A stretch of DNA of 64,000 nucleotides from Leucobacter chromiireducens subsp. chromiireducens (lineage in GTDB: Bacteria; Actinomycetota; Actinomycetes; Actinomycetales; Microbacteriaceae), in assembly GCF_016758255.1 (NCBI RefSeq), contig NZ_QYAD01000001.1, positions 620,001 through 684,000 on the forward strand. The letters run 5' to 3'. Numbering within the stretch: the stretch's first letter is position 1; each line of letters begins with the position of its first letter. The position numbers and the translations under genes were made by a program. Of the stretch, positions 35,351 through 42,762 are shown piece by piece. Under the pieces are notes generated by a model. It ran no database searches, had not been told where the DNA came from, and was given only the letters and a program-made list of their open reading frames with translations.

Positions 35351-36247
35351 ATGACGTTCAATGACAACGTGCGGATCGACACCAGTAAGGTGACGAAGCG
35401 CGGCGGCGGGGCGCGCCGCGGCGGAATGATCGCGGGCGGGGGCATCGGCGTTGCCCTGCTGCTCGCACTCGGCTCCCAGCTGTTCGGCGTGAACCTCAAC
35501 ATGTTCGCACCCGCCATCAACAGCGCGCTCGGCTCGGGCACCGTGATCTCTGAGCCGCAGTCGGGCTCGCTCGACGGCTGCGCTGCCGGTGCGGATGCGA
35601 ACCGCGACGTCGAGTGCCGCATGGCCGCGGCGAGCGACTCACTCGACCGCTACTGGGCAACGCAGGTCGGCAACTACCGCGCCCCTGGCCCGGTGGTGCT
35701 GTTCAGCGGCCAGACGCAGTCGCCCTGCGGCGCGGCTTCGGCGGCGACGGGCCCGTTCTACTGCCCGTCCGACGAGACGATCTACATTGACGTCGCGTTC
35801 TTCAACACCCTGAACCGCGACTACGGCGCATCGGGCGGCTCGCTCTCGCAGATGTACGTGCTCGCGCACGAGTGGGGTCACCACATCTCGAACCTCATCG
35901 GTTCGCTGCAGAGCGTCGGCCGCGAGTCCGGCCCCGCCTCGGGTTCCGTGCGGCTGGAACTGCAGGCGGACTGCTTCGCCGGCGCGTGGGTGCAGAATGC
36001 CTCGACCGTCACCGACGACCAGGGGGTGCCGTTCCTGAAGCCCGTCTCGCAGCAGGAGATCGCTGATGCGATGAGCGCAGCGGCGGCCGTGGGCGACGAC
36101 CACATCATGGAATCGGCGGGCATGGGCGTGAACCCCGAGCGCTTCACGCACGGCACCTCCGAGCAGCGCCAGCGCTGGTTCCAGATCGGCTACCAGCAGG
36201 GCCCCACGGCCTGCGCGACCTTCGACGTGCCCGCGTCGCAGCTCTAG
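35351..36247 (+). CDS. Membrane-anchored neutral zinc metallopeptidase (YpfJ family)
   Basis: 298 residues from ATG 35351. A short cytosolic start with TFNDNVRIDTSKVTKRGGG, typical of the family, precedes one membrane segment at about residues 27-50. The extracellular domain carries LAHEWGHHISNLIG (HExxH) at about residue 170. The downstream Glu region is LELQADCFAGAWVQNAS, and FTHGTSEQRQRWFQIGYQQG comes near the end. Four cysteines may form disulfides. Function in bacteria is not defined. It is downstream of pip and ends before a 48-nt perfect palindrome. Confidence 0.93.
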   Translation: MTFNDNVRIDTSKVTKRGGGARRGGMIAGGGIGVALLLALGSQLFGVNLNMFAPAINSALGSGTVISEPQSGSLDGCAAGADANRDVECRMAAASDSLDRYWATQVGNYRAPGPVVLFSGQTQSPCGAASAATGPFYCPSDETIYIDVAFFNTLNRDYGASGGSLSQMYVLAHEWGHHISNLIGSLQSVGRESGPASGSVRLELQADCFAGAWVQNASTVTDDQGVPFLKPVSQQEIADAMSAAAAVGDDHIMESAGMGVNPERFTHGTSEQRQRWFQIGYQQGPTACATFDVPASQL

Positions 36248-36259
36248 CTCGCGCGAAGA

Positions 36260-36307
36260 AAACAGTGCGGGATCCGGGCGACGCGTCGCCCGGATCCCGC
36301 ACTGTTT
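36260..36307. terminator. 48-nt perfect palindrome, bidirectional terminator
   Basis: The sequence from 36260 to 36307 is its own reverse complement, beginning AAACAGTGCGGGATCC and ending GGATCCCGCACTGTTT. It lies between the convergent stops at 36247 and 36315. With A runs at the left and T runs at the right it can terminate both genes. Confidence 0.85.
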
Positions 36308-36314
36308 GTGTGTG

Positions 36315-37106
36315 TTAGCGCTTCCGACCCGGCCGCGGTGGCTTCTTCTTCGTGGCGGCGAGCTGTGCGCCGCGTGAGCCCGGCTTCGGCCCGGCCTTCT
36401 TCTTCTGCGGCTGCTGCGGCTTCTTTTTTGCGGGCTTCGGATCGCGCGCCGGCGGCTCCGTGTCGGCTGCCGTGCGCGAGCTGCGCGCCGTGCGGCCACG
36501 AATCACGCCGACGAGCTGCTGCACGTCGGCGCCGTCGCGCGCGACGTCCCAGCTTGCCCACACCGCGGTGCGCGGCACATCGTCAGCGCCGGTGAGCGGA
36601 ATCAGACGATGGCGGCGCTTGTCCACGAGGTGGCGGGCGAGCATGGTGGGCAGCAGGATCGCGCCTGCGCCGGTAGCGACGAGCTCCAGGGCCGCGGGCA
36701 CATCCTGCGGCATCCACTCGGGATTCTCCCACGGCGCCGCGGCAGGCCACTCCGCGGGATGATCGGGGTGATCGAGCAGGTGCACCGCGCCGAGCGCATC
36801 GAGCGCGATCGATTCGCGCTTCGCGAGCGCGTGATCGACGTCGACGACGAGGGTGATGGTCTCTTCGTAGAGGCGCATGGCGTGGCGGGTGCGCGCCGCT
36901 TCCTCGCTACCGGCGGGGCGGCGCCCCGGGAGCGCTCGCTCGAGCATCACGTCGCACGCGACGCTCGCCGAGCGGCCGAAGGCCACGTTCACCGGGACCA
37001 GCTCGAGCGGAGATCCCGTGACGGTCTCCCAGCGCTCGGCCCACTTGCTCGGGGCGATGCCGCGCGCGAAGGCAAGCTGCAGCGGGGCGTGAGTGGGCTC
37101 GCTCAT
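36315..37106 (-). CDS. LysR-type effector-domain protein without DNA-binding domain
   Basis: 263 residues from ATG 37106. The sequence reads like the substrate-binding half of a LysR regulator: LQLAFARGIAPSKWAERWE, SVACDVMLERAL, LVVDVDHALAKRESIALDAL, EWMPQDVPAALELVATGAGA, ILLPTMLARHL. The N-terminal helix-turn-helix is absent. From about residue 215 it ends in a Lys/Pro/Arg-rich tail (AKKKPQQPQKKKAGPKPGSR) that could bind nucleic acid nonspecifically. The start overlaps the stop of the alkyltransferase-like gene (ATGA). Role unknown; a ligand sensor acting through a partner is possible. Confidence 0.8.
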   Translation of the reverse strand: MSEPTHAPLQLAFARGIAPSKWAERWETVTGSPLELVPVNVAFGRSASVACDVMLERALPGRRPAGSEEAARTRHAMRLYEETITLVVDVDHALAKRESIALDALGAVHLLDHPDHPAEWPAAAPWENPEWMPQDVPAALELVATGAGAILLPTMLARHLVDKRRHRLIPLTGADDVPRTAVWASWDVARDGADVQQLVGVIRGRTARSSRTAADTEPPARDPKPAKKKPQQPQKKKAGPKPGSRGAQLAATKKKPPRPGRKR

Positions 37107-37438
37107 AGCGCGACCTCCGAATAGATCTCGTGGGTGTAGGGCAGTCGTGCTGCCGAGAGCGCCAGCCGGTAGTCGGGCGATTCCGCGTGCCGCAGCGGGG
37201 TGCCCTCCTCCCGGTAGCGGGGGAGCGCGAGTGAGGCGTGCCCCTGCGGCGGCTGACCGCTCGCGGGAACGACGCGCCACCAGGGCACCGCGTGGCCGTA
37301 GAGCGCCATCACGCGGCCGACGGCGCGCGGCGCCGAAGAACCGATCGCGAGGGCAACATCGCCGTACGTCATGACGCGCCCCGCCGGGATTCGGTGCACC
37401 ACGGCGAGCACGGCGTCAACGAACTCGGGGCTGGGCAT
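37103..37438 (-). CDS. Alkyltransferase-like protein (MGMT fold, no catalytic Cys)
   Basis: 111 residues, the DNA-binding half of O6-methylguanine methyltransferase. Helix-turn-helix residues are seen in RVMTYGDVALAIGSSAPRAVGRVM. The active-site PCHR of true transferases is replaced by P52-W53-W54-R55, so the protein cannot remove alkyl groups. Proteins of this type (ATL) bind alkylated guanine and flag it for nucleotide excision repair. The gene is translationally coupled to the LysR-effector-like gene downstream. The ATG at 37438 has a -10 box 6 nt upstream. Confidence 0.88.
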   Translation of the reverse strand: MPSPEFVDAVLAVVHRIPAGRVMTYGDVALAIGSSAPRAVGRVMALYGHAVPWWRVVPASGQPPQGHASLALPRYREEGTPLRHAESPDYRLALSAARLPYTHEIYSEVAL

Positions 37439-37444
37439 GGAGTA

Positions 37445-37450
37445 AGCCTA
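37445..37450 (-). promoter_or_regulatory. -10 box of a leaderless-type promoter
   Basis: TAGGCT on the minus strand, 6 nt before ATG 37438. Confidence 0.5.
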
Positions 37451-37495
37451 CGGCGTGCGCGGCGTCATCACTGGGCACGCGCCGTGTGCGCGGGG

Positions 37496-38218
37496 CTAAC
37501 CGATGGCTGAGACGCCCAGCAGTTTGCCGATCGTGTAGGTGACGGCGACTGCGATTCCACCGAAGGTGAGCTGGCGCACCGCACCGAGCAGCCAGTTGCG
37601 GCGCGTGGTGCGCGCGGCGAGGCCACCGGCAAGGAGCAGCCCCAGCCCGCCGAACGCGAGCCCCCAGCCGAGCGTGCCGAACCCGAAGAGGAACGGCAGG
37701 ATCGGGATCAGGGCGCCGACGCTGAACGACAGGAGCGAGGAGATCGCGGCCACCCAGGGTGAGGGCTTCTCCTCCGGGCTGAGCCCCAGCTCGTGGGCGA
37801 GGTGCACGCGCACCGCCTGCTCGCTGTTCGTGTGCACCTGGCTGGCGGCCACGCGGGCCACCTCCTCCTGCATGCCGAGCCGCTCGAAGAGGAGCGCCAG
37901 CTCGGCCTGCTCACCCGCGGGGTTGCGGGTGTGCGCCTCGCGCTCGGTGCGCACCTCGGCGTCGAGCTGCTCGTTCGCGGTGCGCACCGAGGTGAACTCG
38001 CCGAGCGCCATGGAGATTGCGCCCGCGATGAGGCCGGAGACACCCGTGACGACAACCATGCCGGGGGAAGCGCCGGCAGCAGCGATACCGGCGATGAGGC
38101 CCACATTCGATACGAGTCCATCCATCGCCCCGAAGACCGTCGCGCGCAGCCAGCCCGATGACACGTCTGCGTGGCGGTGGTCGTACTCGTGTGGGTGTGC
38201 GATGTTGATCTCGCTCAT
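37496..38218 (-). CDS. VIT1/CCC1 family iron or manganese transporter
   Basis: 240 residues from ATG 38218. The N-terminus has a His/Asp-rich start (HPHEYDHRHAD). TM1 and TM2 carry the family hallmarks FGAMDGLVSNVGLIAGIAAA and GLIAGAISMALGEFTSVRTA. A charged cytosolic helical loop with several Glu (EEVARVAASQVHTNSEQAVR) is the usual metal-binding domain. Three C-terminal membrane segments follow. These proteins move Fe2+ or Mn2+ out of the cytosol by proton exchange. Metal regulation would be expected, but no operator was recognised upstream. Confidence 0.93.
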   Translation of the reverse strand: MSEINIAHPHEYDHRHADVSSGWLRATVFGAMDGLVSNVGLIAGIAAAGASPGMVVVTGVSGLIAGAISMALGEFTSVRTANEQLDAEVRTEREAHTRNPAGEQAELALLFERLGMQEEVARVAASQVHTNSEQAVRVHLAHELGLSPEEKPSPWVAAISSLLSFSVGALIPILPFLFGFGTLGWGLAFGGLGLLLAGGLAARTTRRNWLLGAVRQLTFGGIAVAVTYTIGKLLGVSAIG

Positions 38219-38539
38219 GCTCGTTCGTTCCCCCGTTTTTCCGCGCGATTCCGCGCACGAAAGGCAACGGTAGCAAGCTTCGGAGGGGAGGGAGAACCCC
38301 GCAAAACGCTTCGAATTGACGCCGTGTTGGGGTTCGAGATGCCGAACTTTGAGGAACTGCGAGCCGGCGCCACGGTTTCGCCTAGGTAAGCCACCTGGCA
38401 CTACGCAATTTCGCTCCTGCGACCCGCAGATTGGGTGTCTGGAGCACGGATTCTGCGGTGCTCGTCTTCCGACGCGCGCATCGCGCGGCGAGACTGGAAC
38501 CCGTTCCCGCCCCGCTGCGCCCACGAAACGGAGTCTCCG
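38219..38539. other. 321-bp divergent intergenic region, no clear element
   Basis: Between the VIT start and the small wall-protein start. I see TTGACG at about 38328, TAGGT-type boxes near 38384 and a CGGAG ribosome site just before 38540, but no convincing paired promoter, riboswitch fold or gene. The upstream frame in the same phase as the 38540 gene lacks typical coding bias. Confidence 0.4.
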
Positions 38540-38824
38540 ATGCACGCACGCACCCCCGCACTGCGCCGCCTGGCCCAGGCCGCCCTCGGTGCTGCCGCGT
38601 GCTCCGGGCTCTTGCTCGCGGGAACGGGTGCGGCGCATGCCGATACCGGCGTCGACGCGAGCGCGCCGCAAACGATCAGTGGCACGGGCATCCCCGAGCT
38701 GGGCGGTGCGGAGAGTGCGGGCTGGTTCCTCGTTGCGGGTGCGGCGTACCTGATCGCGGGTGGCGTGCTGTACGCGCGGCGACGTCGTGCCGCGGCGCTT
38801 AGCCGGGCGTACCCGGCGGCGTAA
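38540..38824 (+). CDS. Small secreted protein with LPXTG-like wall anchor
   Basis: 94 residues from ATG 38540. The parts are a Sec signal peptide (about 1-33, ending AAHA), a mature segment of only about 20 residues, a sorting-like motif GIPELGGAES, a membrane helix (WFLVAGAAYLIAGGVLY) and the basic tail ARRRRAAALSRAYPAA. The order matches a sortase substrate, but almost nothing remains between signal peptide and anchor. IPELG departs from LPXTG/LAXTG at the Thr, so anchoring is uncertain. Its last 26 bp overlap the convergent ABC-F gene. No sortase gene is in the window. Confidence 0.7.
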   Translation: MHARTPALRRLAQAALGAAACSGLLLAGTGAAHADTGVDASAPQTISGTGIPELGGAESAGWFLVAGAAYLIAGGVLYARRRRAAALSRAYPAA

Positions 38825-40670
38825 GCGCGAGCGTTGCGCCTTGCCACCGGCCACGCAGCCAGCGGTCGTGTGACGCGATGACGAGCGCGCCGGGGTAGTC
38901 GGTGAGCGCCGCCTCCAACTCTTCCACGAGCGTGAGGGAGAGGTGATTCGTCGGCTCGTCGAGCAGCAGCACGGGCGGGGGATCCGCGATGAGCAGGGCG
39001 AGCGCGAAGCGGCGGCGCTGCCCCACGCTGAGGGCTCCCACGGCGCGCTCCGCATCGCGCGCGGCAATGAGTCCGCTCGCGGTGAGTGGGGTCGCCTCGG
39101 CGCGCTCGGGGCTGAGTGCCTCCTGCCACACCTCTGCGAGCGTGCGTGACGGGTCGGGAAATGCGAACTCCTGCGGCAGGAAGCCCACGCGTGCCCGGCG
39201 CTGCACGGTGCCCGTCTCGGGGGCGAGTCGTCCGGCGAGCACCGCGAGAAGCGTTGACTTTCCCGCCCCGTTCGGGCCTGTGAGCAGCAGCCGTCCGCGC
39301 GGCTCGAGCTCGAGTGAGATCGGGGCGAGCCGCCCGGAGACCGCGACGCGCTCTGCGAGCAACACGGCTGTGGTCTCTGTGCCGGGCTGGGTGGTGCCAG
39401 ACGCCTCGAAGCCCGCGAAGCGCAGTGGCTCGGGCGGCCGCCGCACGCGCTCGCGCTCGAGAGTCTCCAGCCGCACGCGTGCGTTGCGGGCACGCCGCGC
39501 GGTGACCCGTGCATCCTTGTCCGCGTAAAACTTCCGCGTGATGCGGCTCTCCGACTTCGATTCGTGCTTCCGGTTGACCTCGCGCGACCCCACCTCGATC
39601 TCGTGTGTGAGCGCTGCGAGCTCCGCCGATTCCGCGTCGAAGCGCTCGCGCCAGCGGGCCAGCTCCGCCTGCCGCGCCTGCCGCGCTGCCGTGTACCCCA
39701 CACCCCAGAAGCGGGCGCCGTAGCCCGAGCCGGGATCGCTCGTGCCCGGATCCCGATCAGCCTGGCTCGCTCCTGCGTGAGTTCCCACTGCGTGACTTCC
39801 GCCGGTGGCGTCCGCTGGCCGCGCATCGTCGAGCTCGCGCGCGGGCAGGGGAAGCGGGTCGAGATCGAGAATGCGGGTCGTCACCGCGTCAAGCAGTGTG
39901 CGGTCGTGGCTCGCGAGGATCACGATGCCCGGCCACTCGCACAGCACGCGCTCAAGATAGGCCGCCGAGGCGTCGTCCAGGTGGTTCGAGGGCTCATCGA
40001 GCAAAAGCACAACGGGCGCCTCGAGCAGGATCGCGGCAAGCGCGAGGCGCAGCTGTTGCCCGCCCGAGAGCGTGCCGAGCGCGCGCGACTCCGGGATCCC
40101 ACCGAGCCCGAGGCCGGCGACCACCTCGCCGCGCTGCGCCGCAGCGGACCATGCACCCGAGCGCTCCGCCTCGGCGAGCGCCGCGGCGTAGCGCTCGGCG
40201 GCGTGTGCGTCGTCGGGGCGTGCGGCCAGTTCGGCCCCCAGACGTTCGAGCTCGTGTAGGGCCGCGAGCGCGGGCGCCTGCGCATCATCGAGCACTTGGG
40301 CAATGGGAGTGTCCGCGGGGTACGGCAGTTCCTGCGCGAGGAGCCCCACGGTCGCCGGGTGTGCAGCGGTGCCCGGCAGGGTCACCGTGCCCGCGGTCGG
40401 GGTGATGTTGCCCGCCAGGATCCCGAGCAGCGTTGACTTGCCGGTGCCGTTCTCTCCGATGAGGCCAATCCGGTCGCCGCGCGCGGCCGTGAAGCTCACC
40501 TCGGTGAGCACGCGGCGATCCGGGTACGAGTGCGAGACGCCTGCGACGGCGAGGTGCCCGCGATCGCTCGCGGTGAGTTCAGCGCCGCGCGACGCGGCCC
40601 GGCCCGCTGCGGCGAGACTCGGCGCGGACGGTGTGGGGGTGTTGGAAACAGGGGTGTGGTGCGCGTGCAT
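38799..40670 (-). CDS. ABC-F family ATPase (ribosome-associated)
   Basis: 623 residues. Two complete ATPase modules without membrane segments. Walker A is GENGTGKST (72-80) in the first and GPNGAGKST (about 467-475) in the second. Signatures are LSGGQQLRLALA and LSVGQRRRFALA. Walker B is VLLLDEPSNHLDD and VLLLDEPTNHLS. An Arg/Lys-rich linker joins them (ITRKFYADKDARVTARRARN), the part that reaches the ribosome's P and peptidyl-transferase sites. ABC-F proteins rescue or protect translating ribosomes, some giving macrolide, lincosamide or pleuromutilin resistance. A 200-bp leader with tiny open frames precedes it, suggesting attenuation. The drug class cannot be assigned. Confidence 0.92.
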   Translation of the reverse strand: MHAHHTPVSNTPTPSAPSLAAAGRAASRGAELTASDRGHLAVAGVSHSYPDRRVLTEVSFTAARGDRIGLIGENGTGKSTLLGILAGNITPTAGTVTLPGTAAHPATVGLLAQELPYPADTPIAQVLDDAQAPALAALHELERLGAELAARPDDAHAAERYAAALAEAERSGAWSAAAQRGEVVAGLGLGGIPESRALGTLSGGQQLRLALAAILLEAPVVLLLDEPSNHLDDASAAYLERVLCEWPGIVILASHDRTLLDAVTTRILDLDPLPLPARELDDARPADATGGSHAVGTHAGASQADRDPGTSDPGSGYGARFWGVGYTAARQARQAELARWRERFDAESAELAALTHEIEVGSREVNRKHESKSESRITRKFYADKDARVTARRARNARVRLETLERERVRRPPEPLRFAGFEASGTTQPGTETTAVLLAERVAVSGRLAPISLELEPRGRLLLTGPNGAGKSTLLAVLAGRLAPETGTVQRRARVGFLPQEFAFPDPSRTLAEVWQEALSPERAEATPLTASGLIAARDAERAVGALSVGQRRRFALALLIADPPPVLLLDEPTNHLSLTLVEELEAALTDYPGALVIASHDRWLRGRWQGATLALTPPGTPG

Positions 40671-40875
40671 GCGGCGCCTTTCGGAACGAGCGTGGGTTCC
40701 GCCGGGTGTGAGAGGGCAGCGTCTCGGGAGCGGGGCTCGAACCGGGCTGCGTTCCTCGGCCTCAGGCGCGGAACAGGGCTGCGTTAGTGCTTCACATCCC
40801 CGAGTGTACGCGAGCCGCCCCGGGGCGACGCAACCCCGAGTACGCTGAGAAGCCTCACGAGAGAATGGGGATCCC
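40671..40875 (-). promoter_or_regulatory. Leader region of the ABC-F gene
   Basis: On the minus strand TACACT (40811-40816) is followed by an ATG-TGA start-stop pair and, overlapping it, a GTG AAG CAC TAA three-codon frame. Two copies of ACGCAGCCC-GTTC follow. A CGGAAC/GTTCCG hairpin lies just before the AAAGG site. The layout resembles drug-responsive attenuators of ABC-F genes; this is inference. Confidence 0.4.
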
Positions 40876-41376
40876 ATGACGATGCACGCCAGCGGACGGC
40901 TGCTCAAGACGCCGCGCGGACGCGACCTCGTACTGGTGCGCTCGCTCGCGCTGCCGATCGCGGAGGCGTGGGAGTACCTCACCGATTCCGATCTCACCGA
41001 GCGCTGGTTCGGCCCCTGGGAGGGCGACGCGCGCACGGGCGGCAGCGTGCGCATCCGCATGCGCTTCGAAGAGAGCGAGCCGGCGATCCGTGCCCGCATC
41101 GTCGCCTGCGAAGCGCCGCACCGGCTCGCGCTGCACACCGTTGATGAGTACGGCAGCTGGGAGCTCGACCTCACTCTCGAGGAGGACGGCGAAGACGACA
41201 CCCTGCTGCGCTTCGTGCACCACCTCGACGCCGACGCAGAGGTGGGCGAGATTGGGCCGGGCTGGGAGTACTACCTCGACCTGCTCATCGCCGCGACGGA
41301 AGACACTGAACGCGCGGGGTTTGATCAGTACTACCCGGCGCTCCGTGAGGCGTACCTCGCGCTGCGTCCGGAGTAA
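40876..41376 (+). CDS. SRPBCC (AHSA1-like) protein
   Basis: 166 residues. A START/Bet v 1-type fold protein. Seen are the typical opening IAEAWEYLTDSDLTERWFGPWEG, the strand SVRIRMRFEE, and the C-terminal helix GWEYYLDLLIAA. Members bind hydrophobic ligands or act with Hsp90-like partners; no specific ligand is evident. It is divergent from the ABC-F gene, with TACGCT about 30 bp upstream as a possible -10 box, and is followed 54 bp later by an ASCH gene with its own promoter. Confidence 0.85.
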   Translation: MTMHASGRLLKTPRGRDLVLVRSLALPIAEAWEYLTDSDLTERWFGPWEGDARTGGSVRIRMRFEESEPAIRARIVACEAPHRLALHTVDEYGSWELDLTLEEDGEDDTLLRFVHHLDADAEVGEIGPGWEYYLDLLIAATEDTERAGFDQYYPALREAYLALRPE

Positions 41377-41417
41377 CTTCCCGGGGCGTAGCGCGGCGGG
41401 CGGCACCCTCATCCGCC

Positions 41418-41423
41418 TAGGCT
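41418..41423 (+). promoter_or_regulatory. -10 box of a leaderless-type promoter
   Basis: TAGGCT lies 7 nt before ATG 41431; the gap GGAGGGC could also act as a ribosome site. Confidence 0.45.
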
Positions 41424-41430
41424 GGAGGGC

Positions 41431-41931
41431 ATGGCTGACTCGAGTGGTCTCACGGAGTTCTGGGCGCGCTGCCGCGTCCAGGTGCCCGGGCTCCCCGCTG
41501 CGCTTCCCGACGCGTGGCCGTTCGGGGCGACCGCGGCGCACGCGGACGAACTGCTCGGGCTGGTGATCGCGGGCACCAAGACCGGCACGGCGACGTCGAT
41601 CTGGGACGCTGAGACCACCGGGGAGCAGCTGCCCGAGGTGGGGGACTACAGCATCATTCTTGACGGGGCGGGGGAGCCTCGGGCCGTCATTCGCACGACC
41701 GCGCTCGCGACCGTACCGTTCGACCGGGTCACCGCGGAGCATGCACATTCCGAGGGTGAGGGCGACCGCACACTCGCCGATTGGCGCGCCACCCATGAGC
41801 ACTACTGGCGGAGCTACGCTGCAAGCCCACGCGGTTTCGCACCAGACATGCCGATCCTCTGCGAGCGCTTCGAACTGATCTGGGCGCCGGGCACCGATCC
41901 GGCCGGGCACACGAACGGAAAGCTGGGCTGA
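41431..41931 (+). CDS. ASCH domain protein
   Basis: 166 residues. The ASCH fold is shown by LVIAGTKTGTATSIWDAE, LPEVGDYSIILDGAGEPRAV and the ending RFELIW. The domain is related to PUA and is thought to bind RNA; some members hydrolyse N4-acetylcytidine. Here the GTKTGTAT stretch, near the probable catalytic Lys of the hydrolase-type members, is preserved. The stop overlaps the next start (TGATG), so the two are translated together. Confidence 0.88.
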   Translation: MADSSGLTEFWARCRVQVPGLPAALPDAWPFGATAAHADELLGLVIAGTKTGTATSIWDAETTGEQLPEVGDYSIILDGAGEPRAVIRTTALATVPFDRVTAEHAHSEGEGDRTLADWRATHEHYWRSYAASPRGFAPDMPILCERFELIWAPGTDPAGHTNGKLG

Positions 41932-42311
41932 TGGGCAATCGGAACGCGGTGACGATCAAGGATGGCGTGCTCGTGGTGATCCCGCGCGGCATTGACAAGA
42001 TGTGGGGATTCCGGCGGCGCATCGAGGTGCCGCTTACGCGCATCACCGAAGTGGCGGTGGAACCCGCTCCGCTTCGCGTGCCCACCGGGTGGCGCGGCCC
42101 CGGTCTCGATGTGGGCGGCAAGTTGTCCGGCACCTTCCACCCGAAGGGCGAGCGACACTACTGGAACTACTCTTGGGGTGGCCCGGCGCTGACCGTCGCG
42201 ATTGCGGCAGGCGATCCTTTCGACCGGCTGTACCTCTCGGTGGGAGATGCTGAGGCGCTGTGCCAGGAGCTGCGTGCCGCGGTCGAGGCTGCGCGCCCCT
42301 CAGCGGTGTAG
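41931..42311 (+). CDS. Small conserved protein, PH-like
   Basis: 126 residues, soluble, mostly beta. The beginning VTIKDGVLVVIPRGIDKMWG, then RRRIEVPLTRITEVAVEP, and LSVGDAEALCQELRAAVEAA at the end give the strand-then-helix order of a bacterial PH-like domain. GTFHPKGERHYWN is a conspicuous central motif. No function is established. Its ATG shares a base with the ASCH stop. It is convergent with arsC, with about 43 bp between the stops. Confidence 0.7.
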   Translation: MGNRNAVTIKDGVLVVIPRGIDKMWGFRRRIEVPLTRITEVAVEPAPLRVPTGWRGPGLDVGGKLSGTFHPKGERHYWNYSWGGPALTVAIAAGDPFDRLYLSVGDAEALCQELRAAVEAARPSAV

Positions 42312-42354
42312 CCCGCCGCAACACCCCCAGTGAGTCGGAAACTGACAGCGCCGG

Positions 42355-42762
42355 CTACCCCAGGAGTTCAGTCATCAGAGCACGAATTCTCTCCCGAATC
42401 TCGTCCCGGATCAGACGGACAACTGCAAGCTCCTGCCCTGCAGGGTCATCGAGCTTCCAGTCCTCGTAGCGCTTGCCCGGGAAGAACGGACACTCATCAC
42501 CGCAGCCCATGGTGATCACCACATCGGCGTCCTGCACGGCCGCAGAGCTGAGTGCTTGCGGAAGCTCACTGGCGATATCGATGCCCTCTTCCCGCATCGT
42601 CTCGACTGCAACGGGGTTGAGCTGCTCCGCGGGAACCGACCCGGCCGAGCGAACTTCGATCCTGTCCCCGGCGAAGTGGCGCAGGTACCCCGCCGCCATC
42701 TGTGAACGCCCGGCGTTGTGGACGCAGACGAAGAGTACCGACGGCTTCTGGACGGTTTTCAT
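42355..42762 (-). CDS. arsC: Arsenate reductase, low-molecular-weight phosphatase type
   Basis: 135 residues. The P-loop is CVHNAGRS with nucleophile Cys13. A second pair, Cys87 and Cys91, is in MGCGDECPFF, as in thioredoxin- or mycothiol-coupled ArsC. It reduces arsenate to arsenite for export by Acr3. The ATG overlaps the stop of the ArsR-ArsC fusion gene (ATGA), so two ArsC units are made from adjacent frames. Since this genome makes mycothiol, mycothiol/mycoredoxin coupling is plausible. Confidence 0.94.
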   Translation of the reverse strand: MKTVQKPSVLFVCVHNAGRSQMAAGYLRHFAGDRIEVRSAGSVPAEQLNPVAVETMREEGIDIASELPQALSSAAVQDADVVITMGCGDECPFFPGKRYEDWKLDDPAGQELAVVRLIRDEIRERIRALMTELLG

